Below, piece after piece: positions 24,000-35,954 of a stretch of DNA of 64,000 nt. The stretch comes from Magnolia sinica (lineage: Eukaryota; Streptophyta; Magnoliopsida; Magnoliales; Magnoliaceae). The notes under the pieces were generated by a model, which saw nothing but the letters and a program-made list of their open reading frames with translations, did no database searches and had not been told where the DNA came from. Made by a program: the position numbers and the translations under genes. Position 1 is the first letter of the stretch. The number at the start of each line of letters is the position of its first letter. Location of the stretch: the NCBI RefSeq assembly GCF_029962835.1, contig NC_080579.1, positions 82,353,959 to 82,417,958 of the forward strand. The letters run 5' to 3'.

Positions 24000-24765
24000 G
24001 GAAATTGACCTAGAACTCGCTGAAATACACCGAGAAGTCGATGAAAATTGACCAAGTACTCATTGAAATTAACCAAGTACTTCATGAAATTGATCGTGTA
24101 CTTCATGAAATTGACCAGGTTTTCTCCATAAGGTCAATTTCATGAAGTGCTCAGTTAATTTCACCGAGTCTCGGTCAATTTCAAGAAGTAGTCGGTCAGT
24201 TTCTATAAGTACTCTGTCAATTTCACGAAGAACTCGGTCAAATTTCAAGACATACTCGTTCAATTTCATAAATTACTCGATCAATTTCATAAAGTCTTGG
24301 TCAATTTCAAGAAGTACTAGGTCAATTTCATGAACTGCACAGTCAATTTCATGAAGTGTTTAGTCAATTTCAAGAGGTACTCGTTCAATTTTATAAAGTA
24401 CTCGGTCAATTTCATGAACTTCTCGGTCAATTTCAAGAAGAACTTGATTAATTTCATGAAGTATTTAGTCAATTTCATGAAGTACTCGGTCAATTTCGAG
24501 AAGTACTCGATCAATTTCAAGAAGTACTCGTTCAATTTCATGAAGTACTCAGTCAAATTCACGAACTTCTCGGCGAATTTCAAGTACTCAGTAAATTTAA
24601 TGAAGTTCTCGATCAATTTCATGAAATACTCAGTCAATTTCAAGAAGTACTCGGTCAATTTCTTAAGGTACTCGGTCAATTTCATGAAGTACTCAATTTT
24701 AAGAAGTACTCGGTCAATTTCATGAAGTACCTGATCAATTTTCCATGACATCGAACCTAAATACA
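24000..24765 (+). repeat. 21-bp minisatellite array, with orientation switch near its left end
   Basis: Unit GTCAATTTCATGAAGTACTCG (one base over 20 if extended) is repeated about 28 times from 24140 to 24750 with point variation. Between about 24000 and 24120 the units run in the opposite orientation (GAAATTGACC...GTACTTCATG), so 24060-24190 can fold into a hairpin around AGGTTTTCTCCATAA. Because 21 is a multiple of 3, the array is open in several frames, giving long periodic but non-gene-like translations. Confidence 0.9.
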
Positions 24766-25004
24766 ACATGTGATTACTTACTTTCTTTTTAGCATCTCTT
24801 GCGTTTACGAGTATTATTCAATTGTTTTGGTATAAATTGGATCCCCTTTTTGAAATTCTATAGCTTTGGTAGAATATATCGTCCACTAGGATTTTATTCA
24901 TTTATATCCATCTACGCTCTAGTTACAGACTTAAAAACTTTAACGCCCCACTTATTCTTTAATTCCTTTAACTTTACATCATCCTCATTTATTATTTCAG
25001 TGAG

Positions 25005-25290
25005 TTTTCAGTTAATTTCACAAAGTTCTCGATCAATTTCATCGAGTTCTCAGTCTTTAATTTCATCGAGTTCTTAGTCGTTTTTAGTGAGTTCTCGATC
25101 AACTCGCTGAAAATTGACAGTATAATCACCGTAAATGACCGAGAACTCGGACATATTTACCGAGAACTCCCTGACAATTCGTCAAGATTTGTTAATTGAC
25201 TGAGTAATTGGTTAAACTCACTTAGTACTCAGTCAATTTCACCTAATACATGGTCAATATCACCTACTACTAGGTCAATTTCATCTAGTA
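25005..25290 (+). repeat. degenerate flank of the 21-bp array
   Basis: Sparse units such as TCGATCAATTTCATCGAG and GGTCAATTTCATC just upstream of the transposase start. They are diverged and irregularly spaced. Confidence 0.6.
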
Positions 25291-25384
25291 CATGCATGTG
25301 AATATTAACCGAGTTCAAACTTATGGTATGCTTCTATTATTTAACTATTCGTTGAGAATATGTCATTGTGTTTATTTTCAGATA

Positions 25385-26399
25385 ATGGTTGCGAGAATCA
25401 GCGTATGCTCTTATGGTGGGAAGTTAGTACGTGAAAACAATCGATATACGTATAAGGGTGGAAAGTCGAAAAGTATTGTTGTTGGTGTTGAGACTACATA
25501 TGAGGAGCTTGTATCTAAAATGTACAAGATTATTAAGAGTACACCAAAGGATTGTGATATTAGGATGAAAGTATTGTACTCTTGCTCAAACCAATTAATC
25601 CTTCCAACTAAAATCGAAGACAACAAAGATGTAAGAGTGTTCTTGACAACATAATTAGAGCATTCTGATAAATTCACCTCTTTAATCATCGAGACAGTGC
25701 AACGCATTAATGAGACAATACATAAATACCTTGTGGGTGAGGAACATGGAGTGAAATTAGAATATATGACGTTACCTTTACAAGTAGGATTAAGCAACAC
25801 TCTACTGCTCGAACCGCTTCAAACATCAAACTTCGTGACTAGTCAAGTAAGCTGGGCAGGTGACCTTAACCTCAAATATAAATACATGGCATCACCTTTA
25901 TCTACAATATTAGATTTGCCTTTATCATCCACCACCAAATCTATACGTGTAAGCGACATTTCGCCGCCCGAGCTGGCTGGAATATCGAACTTCATCATCG
26001 GTCAAGTTAATGTGCCTTTTGAGGATGTTACATTCACCAATGCAGATCTGTCAAAATATTTAGATTCATTGGATGAGCCAATTGATATAGCCGTTGGCCA
26101 AACATTTAAGGATAAGAGCCGATATCGGTATGTTTTGAGCCAATTTGCAATTCGTAAAAACTTCCAATACAGGGTCTTGTACTCATCTTCTAAGAGATTC
26201 ACCGTGGTGTGTTTCAAAGATAAATGTGAATGGAGGGTTCATGCATCTAGGGTGAATGATGTAGGGATAGTTAAAATAAAGAGTTATATGTTCAAACACA
26301 CGTGTAGCATGTCATGGATGAAGAGTAATCACCATCAAGCAAGCAGTAAGTTATCCTGTGAGTTGGTTGTTATCCGTATTGATCAGTACCTAGGGTTAA
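25385..26399 (+). pseudogene. mudrA-like: Mutator-like (MULE) transposase, N-terminal half
   Basis: ATG at 25385 begins a PB1-like N-terminal domain (VCSYGGKLV..., YTYKGGKSKSI, TTYEELVSKMYKI), interrupted by one in-frame TAA at 25652. The same frame continues into the plant MuDR DNA-binding domain: VGQTFKDKSRYRYVLSQFAIR, FTVVCFKDKCEWRVHAS, HTC. It stops being transposase at 26399, where a solo LTR is inserted. The codon is split between 26399 and 35955, and the frame resumes there. In an intact MULE it binds terminal inverted repeats and catalyses cut-and-paste transposition. Dead copy. Confidence 0.85.
26395..26399. repeat. 5-bp target-site duplication GTTAA, left copy
   Basis: Matches 35950-35954 and brackets solo LTR A. 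Confidence 0.8.
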
Positions 26400-29300
26400 T
26401 ATAACGCCCCGAATTTTTGCAACCCGAGTACATACTCGTGCCCGAGAATTTCAGGTGTTAATAATGTAAAAATTTGATGCTTTAAAATCGCACCTTATTT
26501 TTTTTATATAGATAAATCACAGCCAGTTACATTCACGAAGGTAACCATTCACGAGAGTAAAATCAACTATATTTAATATTTCATTGGAGTATAAAAATTT
26601 AACAAATTATCAAATGCCCTCTCAATAGAAGCTTATTACATTATCAAAGTTTACAGCAGAAAATAAATAACACTAATCGTGCATTATTCTTCTTCTCTAT
26701 TCGAACCCGTCTTCCATAAAACCATCATTGTTTGTTATATCAGCCTGTGATTCACTTGCAACATCTGTATGGTTAGAAAAGGTCAATGCCCTACTCATAG
26801 TGATGGTTGTCCTTTAAAGTTTACAATGATTTAAGTGATTCGTAAGAATAACATAAGGGTCCTAATACATCTCATACTCCACAAATACAAGTGGTATCGG
26901 TACGCGCAAACATTCTACATGAAATGCATGCCTAGCAAAGTATGTGTGGTCCATCACACTTAGCGATCATGATCACAATGTGGAAAGTATTTTAAAGATA
27001 ATCAACTTGCCTTGCATCTCATACTACAGAGATTCATCGGTTTGTCCAACATTAACTTGGATTTATGCGAACATCTCAAGGTGACACAACAAAGTGATTG
27101 AGATATCTATGTGACACGATATGTTCATAGAGCGACTATTTACGACATCCAATCCTGAGAAGTGATGTAACACGCATGGCAATTTACTTACATCGATTGT
27201 GCACCACTCACCAACCCACGGGATTACGTGCCGACCAAGAGGGCCGCTACCCGAAACGCATTACGTCCATGATATTATATTGATCACTAGGAGTGAGATT
27301 TTCAACATCATACTTGCGTGCAAGATAATAATCTAGTGTGAATTTTGTGACATTGATTCATATGGTGAAGATAAACAATAAATAAAACATGAAACATGTG
27401 AGAAAGATGTAATTAATTAAATTACAAAATTTAAGGAAAAAATCCTCACCTCTAATGTCGTTTCTTCCTCGAGTGTGAGTATATGCCATAGGATTTGAAT
27501 TAGAACCTACTTTTAAATAATTTAGATGGTTAAATCTCTTCATTATCTTTCTTACATAGTTAAGATTGAATACTAGGACTTGTCTTAAGATCTAGGGTTA
27601 GGATCTGTCTTACCAAAATGACTTTTTGGATGTGAATTTAGTAAAGGAGAGGAGTTCTCTAGTTGGTGCTCAACCTTAGCTGACGAAACCTGAATCTTTA
27701 AAAGAATTTTCTTGCCGGGTTGACTCGGTTTGAATTGATCCAAAATAACTACATAAGGTTGTTGAAAATCCATAAATTAACAAAGAACGGATCCTAATAA
27801 CTTACCTTTAACCGTCAGAGGGACCTAGCCCAAATTTGGACTTGGCTAGACAACTCAACGAGTTACGACTTAACCCTGAGCATGCTCGGTCTCTTTCTCC
27901 TTCTCTCTTCAAACCGATGCTTTCTCTCTCTTTCTCTCTCTCTTTTCTTTATTCAAGATTTAGACTTGGATTCTCTCCCAAATATATACAGATTATCTGC
28001 ATAGCATCAGCGCGTGGGGAAGAGAGTTATAACTGTTGTATAACACTGAGCGTGCATGGTGGTGTTGGTGGTAGTTCGATCCTAATATGTGGCCTTGATA
28101 GTTGGTTCGTTTCTGCTAATCTATCGAAAGAGATCACATGTTTAAATGGGCCATTAAGTGAGTGGATCGGATTTTGGAATGGTCAATCTCCATGATCAAT
28201 GGTCATCATGCAACGAAGAAGATGATAGGCGTTTTAATGGTGGATTCCCCGTCTTGGGTTATTCCTTCTTCACGAATCTAGTGGACATTCTTGATGGGTT
28301 TATAGGAACTCATGGACCTAAGAATCGGAGGTTCATCATCGTTTAACTGGTGGGTCCACTCTTTGAAAGTCTTGGGTAGACGCACACTTCCACTGGCCTG
28401 TTTGCAAACGACCCAAGATTTTAGCGTTATAATCCAACTTTCCTAGTCAGATTCTAGTTAGAGAGGGAACGTGGATCCCACGGATTGGTTGAAGATCTTC
28501 TCTTGATTTGTAGAGGGATTCGCATACCAAAATTGGAGGAAAGTATGTTTAACGATGTTGTTATTCATGTGGAAGGCTCGCGAATCTTGTGCTCTACGCA
28601 TAAGCTGGCATGGACAGCCAAGATGAAAAGAAATCTCCCTCTGCTTTGCAGAGATTTTCGATCCAATTCTAAGAAGGAAACCATGATTTCCTGCTTCATA
28701 ACACTTCTTCAAGCTGTGTGTTGATCGGGTTTCAATTTCATCCCATTATGGACCGTTTTACTTGTTTGCAGGAAAAACGGCGGAAGAAACCATGTTCTAT
28801 TTTCTTTTCTTGACTAAGGAGTTGTAATTTCCTCTTAGTAGGATTAGACTACTGAGATCTATGGATGATTCAAAACTGGGAGTTCAGCGAGAGAATTTGT
28901 CTCGTGCGCATGGTATTTATAAGAGTTATTGTAGTGGGCAGAAGCTCTAGTTTTTTGTCCAACTTTCGATGATCAGGTGGGGCCCACTATGATGGGTTTT
29001 GAAAGATCCACTTCGTCCATCTGTTTCTTGTATCATGTTAGGACATGTGGTTAAAAATGAGGCAGATCCATTAATTAGGTGGACAACACGATCTGAAGTA
29101 GTTGAAGATGTTCACTTTTGAATTGCTTCTTCCAAGAATAGAAATTTGGGGAAAGAAGTTTTATTCAAATACGTCTCTATATGTGAGGGTAGCTTGGGTG
29201 TGGACACAGGTTGTCTATAGGTATAATGTGGGGTCCATCATGATATTTATATGGAATATACTCCTTTCATTGGTCTAAGCAAGTCGTGTTAGGCCATGAG

Positions 29301-29782
29301 ACTAAATATGGAGTTGATCTGAGGCTTAAGTAAGCTTATCTTGAAGATACTCCTAGCAGGTGCCAAAACGGACTTGATCTTAATGAGCGTCCACGCTTAA
29401 TAATCAGGGACCAATTTTGAAGAAAATATGTAGTCAAGATAGGCAAAAATTTAGACAAAATTTGGTAGTTGATCAATGGTGGAAAAAGGCTAAATCTGAA
29501 ATCTCACCTTTTACACCAAAATGAATGAATTGGCTTCCGCGTTCAATAGTGTAGGATTATAGATCGGGGTCTAAATTTTGTATGATATCATAGTCATATG
29601 AGGCGAAAGTGTGGTCCAAGTTTGAGTTGTGATGGAAGGTAGGAAGCGGTTAAATCTAAAGATTTAGATTTATACAAAGTTGCTAAGCCTCAAAAGGATA
29701 ACTTCGCGCCTACATAAAAGCCTACCAAAGTGGGGTCTTCACATTTTACACTTAGTCCATATGATGGGCAATCCAAGTCATT

Positions 29783-29787
29783 CATAT
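29783..29787. repeat. 5-bp target-site duplication CATAT, left copy
   Basis: Matches 34962-34966 and brackets LTR B. Confidence 0.8.
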
Positions 29788-31699
29788 TGTAAGACCCGTA
29801 TCCTAGCCCGTACCATTCTGTAGGCTTAAGCGGTCCTCCCGGTCGAATTCCGGCGACCCACGATCTGTTATCGGCGATTGCACGCAATCCTGAGATGTGT
29901 CTTGTATATCAGAGTCGGCTCGACTCGAAACTTATACCCTAGCGACCTCGCCGTCGCCGCCGTTCCAACACCGCATCTCGCGCGCTGAGGCGATACCCAG
30001 GACAGGAGATGTGGGCCCGCGTTCAGTTTAAGAAAAAACACTGCGTGTTGCAAATACCGAGAGAATCTCTATGACACGTCATATCAAATGTCAAGTACAA
30101 CCATTCCATCCCCAAGTACAACAACCCCCCAAGGTCAACTCTCTCTCCCTTACTCAAGTACATCCACCCATCACCTTTCACCCATCCCTCACCCATCACT
30201 CACTCATCTCTTTCTCTCTCTCATCTCTCTCTCATTTTCCTCCCAAGAAACCCACGTCTAATGCTCGATGAGATAGCTAGGTGTGACCCACCTTCCTATC
30301 TCCCATCCCCACCCTTCAAAACCAATCTCGACCATTAAATCATGTCCCATTGGAGTTATGATGAGGAGGAGCCCAAGAAGAAGCAAAAGGTGAGTGTTAA
30401 CCTTAGATCATGATTTGGTTGTAGGGCCCACTTATGGTGGGACCCACTTGATCTATGCTTTATATTGGTTGTAGGGAGGGCCCATAGTAGAGGGGTCCCT
30501 CCCCTTCATGCGTCTTTCTCTCTCCTCCTCTCCCTTATTTTATGGCGACGATCAGGCCTTGTGGCCCACCCTAAGGAACCCCACCGTGAAATATGTATTT
30601 TATCCAGGCCATCCACCAAATGGGCCCACACCAATGGTGAAATCCCACTACAACGTGAGTGTGGTGGTGTGTGTGTGGTGGATGCTGCTGCCAGTGTCCA
30701 GAGAACGCTGCAACAGGCAGCATCTAGTTTATTTTAGTAGAGAGGAGAGTGTGGGACCCACAACAGGCCCCACTTATGATGCTTGTATTTAATCCGCACC
30801 GTCCACCCTATTTTCCAGTTCTTTTTAGGCGTTGAGCTGAAAAATGAAGTTGATCCAAAACTCTGGTAGGCCACACCGACTAGAACATTTTTTAACAGTT
30901 AAAATTTATTAGGACCTGCTCTGATGTTTCTGTGCGTCGAAAAATATCCAACATTAGGCTCGTTGGGTGTACCATGAGCCCTAAAATCTAGTAAATGGAG
31001 TGGATTGTCCTGATATGGGCCCCACCTATGAAAAACTACAAGAAAAAAAAACTATATACATTAGCAGAGGCTGACGTCCCTGTTGTTGACGTCCAGTGTC
31101 CAGAGGATGTTGATGCTTGGGACGTAGACAGAGACGGTGGGCCCCACCACAGGCCCCACCATGATGTATGTCAAGCATCTCCACTGTCCATTTGATGGAC
31201 CCCCTTTAATCATTGCCACATCCCAAAAATTAGCCGTTCACAGCGTTTTAGTGGACCACACCGTCATAAACAGCAGTGATTGAACGTCTACCATTGAAAC
31301 CCTTTTTGGGTCACAGCAGCAGGGGACCCACCTTCTGTATATATTTAACCACACCGTCCCTCCATTTCTCTAGATAATTTTAGGGCCTGAGGCCAAAAAG
31401 GAGGCTGATCCAAATCTCCGCTGGGCCACACCACCGGAAGTAGTGGAGACATTGATACCCATTGTTGAAACTTTTCCAGGGCCCTTCTTGAGGTTTATTT
31501 TCCATCTAATCTGTTCACAGGGTCACATACACTTACATGTAGGGGGATACAAATGGCAGCTTCATCCCTGACTCCTGTGGGCCCCATTATCATTAATCCG
31601 TGGAGATTGAACGGCTATAATCGGGTGGGGGCCCACCTTGATGGATGTACTCTAATCCAACCATCTATCCAGCGTCCAGGTATGGACGCTGGACTCTGT

Positions 31700-31905
31700 T
31701 TAAAAAATATATATATATAAACATTATATAATAATTATATATTATTATATTATATATATGTACTGTATATAGATATATATATATATATGAACGTGGTGGG
31801 CCCCATGTGGGACCCACGTTGATATATTTATATAATATATTATATATAATATTATATTATATATGTGGTGGGTTCACGTTAATGTGTGTGTGTGTGTGTG
31901 TATTA
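31700..31905. repeat. TA-rich segment followed by (GT)n
   Basis: ATATAT/TATAATAT runs with a GTGTGTGTGTGTGTG tract at 31885-31900, within LTR B. The counterpart in the inverted copy is at 44725-44850. Confidence 0.85.
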
Positions 31906-32129
31906 TATCTGGGGGGCCCCACGTGGGACTCACCTTGATGCAAGTATCTTATACCCACACCGTCCGTATTTTGATAGTGGTAGGTGCAGCACACTGCGAT
32001 GTATGTGTAATCCACTCCATCCGTCCAATAAGGGAACGTGGACCCCACCTGATGCATGTGCTTCATTCCATGCCGTTCATCTCAAGGGTCCACTGTGATG
32101 CATGTATTTCTTTAAGCCATCCATCTGTT

Positions 32130-33190
32130 CAGATCAATGAGGCCCACCTTTGATATGTTTATGGCCCATCCATGAGGCCTACCTTTGATGTGTTTATGGC
32201 CCATCCATGAGTCTCACCTTAATGTATTTGTGTCTCACCCATGAGGCCCACTTGATGCGTATTTGAAGCCCATGGTATTAGGCCCATTGATGCAGCCCAT
32301 GGTGATTGTATGATGCCCATTGTGATGTATATTAGGCCTTTGTGTGAGGCCATGGGCCCACTTTACGTTTAGTTCTATGTGAGCCACTACGTGGGGGCGA
32401 TCTTGGTTGAATGTCCACATTGTTGGGCAATGATAGTTTAATGTCCACATTGTGTCCTTCCCTTAGGCCTTATTAGGCCCATTCTCATCGAGGCGGATTA
32501 TCATGGCCGATTGCCGATTCTGATCTTCATGGCCGATTGTCGATTCCAATTTTCATGGCTGATTGTTGATTCCGATTGTCGTGGCCGATTGTCGATTCCG
32601 ATTATCATGGCCGATTACCGATCCTGATTGTCAAAGCCGATCTCGATTGTCAAGGCCGATTCCAATTGTTGAGGCTGATCATCGAGACCGATTCTGATTA
32701 TCGAGGTCGATTCTGATTGTCAAGGCCTAATGCATTGTATATAAGGCCCATGGGATGTGGCCCCTTTGTGATGTATATTAGGCCCGTGTTAGAGGCCCAT
32801 TGTAATGTATATGTGGCCCATGCGATATGGCCTACTTGATGAATATGAGGCCTAATGTGATGTATTTATGGCCATTCATTGAGGACCACCTTGATGTGAT
32901 GCATAATGGACCCGTGCGAGAGGCCCATTGCGATGTGTTTGGGGCCCATGGGTTGTGGCCCATTGTGATGTATCCAGGGCCCATCGGATGTGGCCCATCC
33001 AATGTATATAGGCCCATGTGATGTGTACTAGGTCCATGAGACGCGGCCCATTATGGTAGTATGAGGCCCATTGTGGTGCATTGAGGGCTAGGCTATGGAG
33101 CCCATTGTGATGTATGTTAGGCCCATATGAAATGCCCATCGTGATATGTATTAAGCTCTTGAGTGAGGCCCTTGTGTGTATTTGGCCCTT
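32130..33190. repeat. GGCCCA-rich degenerate array inside LTR B
   Basis: Irregular units of about 30-35 bp of the form 'GATGTATATTAGGCCCATG...'. Family copies at 650-1030 and 42960-43290 have the same composition. Confidence 0.75.
32490..32730. repeat. about 30-bp tandem array (GGCCGATTGTCGATTCC)
   Basis: Eight or so imperfect units built on CATGGCCGATTGTCGATTCC. The array lies between two segments that both contain the 'TGTCCACATTG' word. It is absent from the 41524-45827 copy and explains part of the length difference. Confidence 0.8.
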
Positions 33191-35954
33191 GTGTGAGGCT
33201 ATGGGTCCACTATATGTTAGGCTCTATGAGGGTCATTCCTTAGGGGCAATGTTGGTTAAATGTCCACATTGTTAAGGCCGATTGTTGATACCGGTTATTG
33301 ATATCGATTATCAGTATGTGGCAATATAACATCATGATACATGCCCATACGCATCATCTGCATATTTATTGTGAGATGTGTTGATCATTGCATGCGTCAT
33401 AGTACAGATGATTTATGAGACTCCCTGATAGGTGAAGTTATCCCACATGAGCGCACAGTATGCGCAGGATTGATACATGATTGAACTACATGACTTATGC
33501 ATCTTGCATTGTGTGATAGTGATTACTATACGCCCTAGTGATATCAGGGCTGTGACCTCCACAAGAGTGTCGTGGATGACTAGATGGGACATCAGAAATG
33601 TTTGGTTCGAGCATTTAGGCACTTTGGATGTCTGTGGGTGAAAGTCTCTAAACCTCCGAGGCCAGGAGACGCCCTAACGTTGAGACCGAGTGGATACATG
33701 AGGGCCCGAGTGCTGAATACCAGGAGGTCGCGTCTCCCACTGTGTTGTGGTCGGTTGGGAGGGGGTGTAGCCTTACCCGCCGAGAGTAGAGGGCATAGTT
33801 AGGCTGAGTTTGACCAGCTCATGAATGGGTCCGCTATCGATGTGCCGGATAGATATTGGCTAACTACTGGCCAGGCGGATAGTGAGGTCTCTTCCACTTG
33901 CATGGTCGCACATCAGTAGGGGCAATTTGCATGTAAAGTGTACTAGATCCCAATGATGATCCCTGAGTTGTACAGTACTGATTTGTGTAGCAGGAGTTGT
34001 ATACTCATTCATTCATTCACTATCCACTCAGGATGGTGGTGAATAACTATTTATTACGTGTACCTTCGCAATGGTCAGGATTTCGGTTGGGGCATGCGAC
34101 TAACCTGAGATCAGGAGTTTACCACATTGAGACTGACTATCCAAATTTAGGTATGGGACTGGTTTAGATAGAAGTCCTTGTAATGGACCCCTTAGCTTGC
34201 GATACTATATGCTATTATCCCGACTTCACACTCCAGCATGGTCATTTCATTCGCACCGCATATTGCATTACATCCGCAGCATATGACATTTTGGGTTACC
34301 GTGTTTCTGCATTTATATAGTCTACATACGGCTAACGGTATTCGTGAACTCATCAGAAATTGTATATTGCATTGCATCCTCGGCATCTTATGTTTGGCTT
34401 TTTATGACTCCTCATTTGCATAGTTGATCTGTATTGCGTACTTTGATATTATTTCACTCATGGACTTATCAGTATTTCTGCTTACTCTAATATCGTATGA
34501 TTCATGATCTTACCAGTATTTCTGATATTGTAAGATTATGACATTATATTGAATACTTGGCACTTACCTTGTGCACACACTTACACCACCCTCTAAGCTT
34601 TCTATAAGCTTATGCATGGTAGATGCGTGCAGGTAAAGTTAAGTTGCAGCAGCATGGAGCTTGGAGCATGTAGTTGACTTATGGAGCTTTGATTTTGACA
34701 CATGTATTTCCTTTTAAGTATTGTACTCAAATGTTATATTAATGGATATGTGGTGATGATATTGTTCTTATGATTTGGGTATACCTATGGTTATGCTTCT
34801 TATGAGACAAATTCATGTTGAAAATCCTCTTTGTAGGATCCCAGGATCGGAATTTGGCGTATGAGGACTGGGAGCCGAGAATGGGGTACTACGGAGGTTG
34901 TCGACACCGGATTCGGTGATCGAAATTCCTGTGAATCCGATTTTCGGGTTTGGGGCGTACACATATGAATGTAAATATCCTACTATGACTACCTACGAGC
35001 TTTCCTCAGTTAATGGACACCAAAATCAATAATTAAGGGGCTTATTTGTCAATTGGGTCACTGTTACAATGATCTAATGGCTAAAATTTGACATGTACGG
35101 TTAATTTATGATATATAGGCATGGTATGAAATTTCACATTAAACAGATCATGAGAACCATGTGATTTGGAACTCAATGGTTTAGGTTAATGGCATTTTCG
35201 TAATTATTGTTGATTTAAGAGTTTTGGAAATTTTAATGGATTTACATGATTATAGGCACATTTCTAAACAATTCTTACAAAAGAACTTACATTTAAATTA
35301 TTATGGATAAAGAGTTATTTACCAAATTAATTAAGGGAATATACATATATCAAGCCACATGATAGATGGTCAGATGACATGTTAAAATAGTAGAACTTGA
35401 TGGTTAGTACTATGTCCATGTATGCAGGTGGATGAGTTTCATAAACGGGAACACAAGTGGTTTTTAGAGTGATCAAGAGGTAGAACATGTATACCGTTAG
35501 ATTCAAGTGACTTGTTCACATATGTAAGTTCCTCATATTATAGTTCTGATGGTGGATTAAGCATATTCATAGGTGGTGAACAAGATGAACGAATCAAAAT
35601 CTCGATTCGATGCATGTATTAGTGGATATAGATATCAAATTATTAGTTTACCATGATCAGGTAGTCCAAACTCGAAGTGGAAAGTTAGATATCTTTACCT
35701 AGTGGTGAATAGTTAATTGAATGGTCGGTTATGATGGACAAGTGAGGATACTTGGATATACGATAATTCTTTCTTAAAAATCAATGGTCGGATGACTTGA
35801 CCTATGGATGAAGATTATTTCTAACAATCAAGTTGATGTAAAGTTAGGGTTGGCTAAATTGGTATCATACATATGTACATGCTAAGTTAAATTTTGTAGT
35901 AACACTCGAGAACTTTAATACTCGGGTATTAAAAGTTTGAAGTTTTACAGTTAA

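Larger units (their letters stand above)
29788..34961 (+). mobile_element. giant solo LTR B (5174 bp), nested in LTR A
   Basis: It begins TGTAAGACCCGTATCC and ends GGGGCGTACA, with CATAT duplicated at both sides. TG...CA ends plus a 5-bp TSD are the LTR-retrotransposon signature. No gag, RT or integrase is present. Its ends match 41524-45827, 1-2314 and 63232-64000. Internal zones in order: a GC-rich 5' block with CG-rich words; a TCTCTCTC leader; blocks of GTGGGGCCCACC; a TA-rich segment; a GGCCCA array; a 30-bp array; and a conserved 3' block. A long-LTR Ty3/gypsy lineage (Del/Tekay or Tat/Ogre) is plausible. Confidence 0.9.
26400..35949 (+). mobile_element. solo LTR A (4.4 kb once the nested LTR B is removed)
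   Basis: It starts TATAACGCCCCGAA (TG mutated to TA) and ends TTTTACA, between perfect GTTAA duplications. Excision joins the two transposase halves in frame. The 4371 bp left after removing the nested 29783-34961 segment carry no gag-pol, PBS or internal LTR copy. It is therefore a solo LTR left by LTR-LTR recombination, or an unusually large non-coding element. The start resembles Ty3/gypsy LTRs of plants (TGTAACGCCCCG-type). Orientation is nominal. Confidence 0.8.

Noticed and set aside
24000-24765. CRISPR-like array
   Set aside because: Units are head-to-tail without spacers and vary by point changes; the context is plant nuclear DNA.
24317-24769. 150-codon ORF in the 21-bp array as a protein gene
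   Set aside because: It is the array read in one frame; similar frames are open on the opposite strand and in other arrays.
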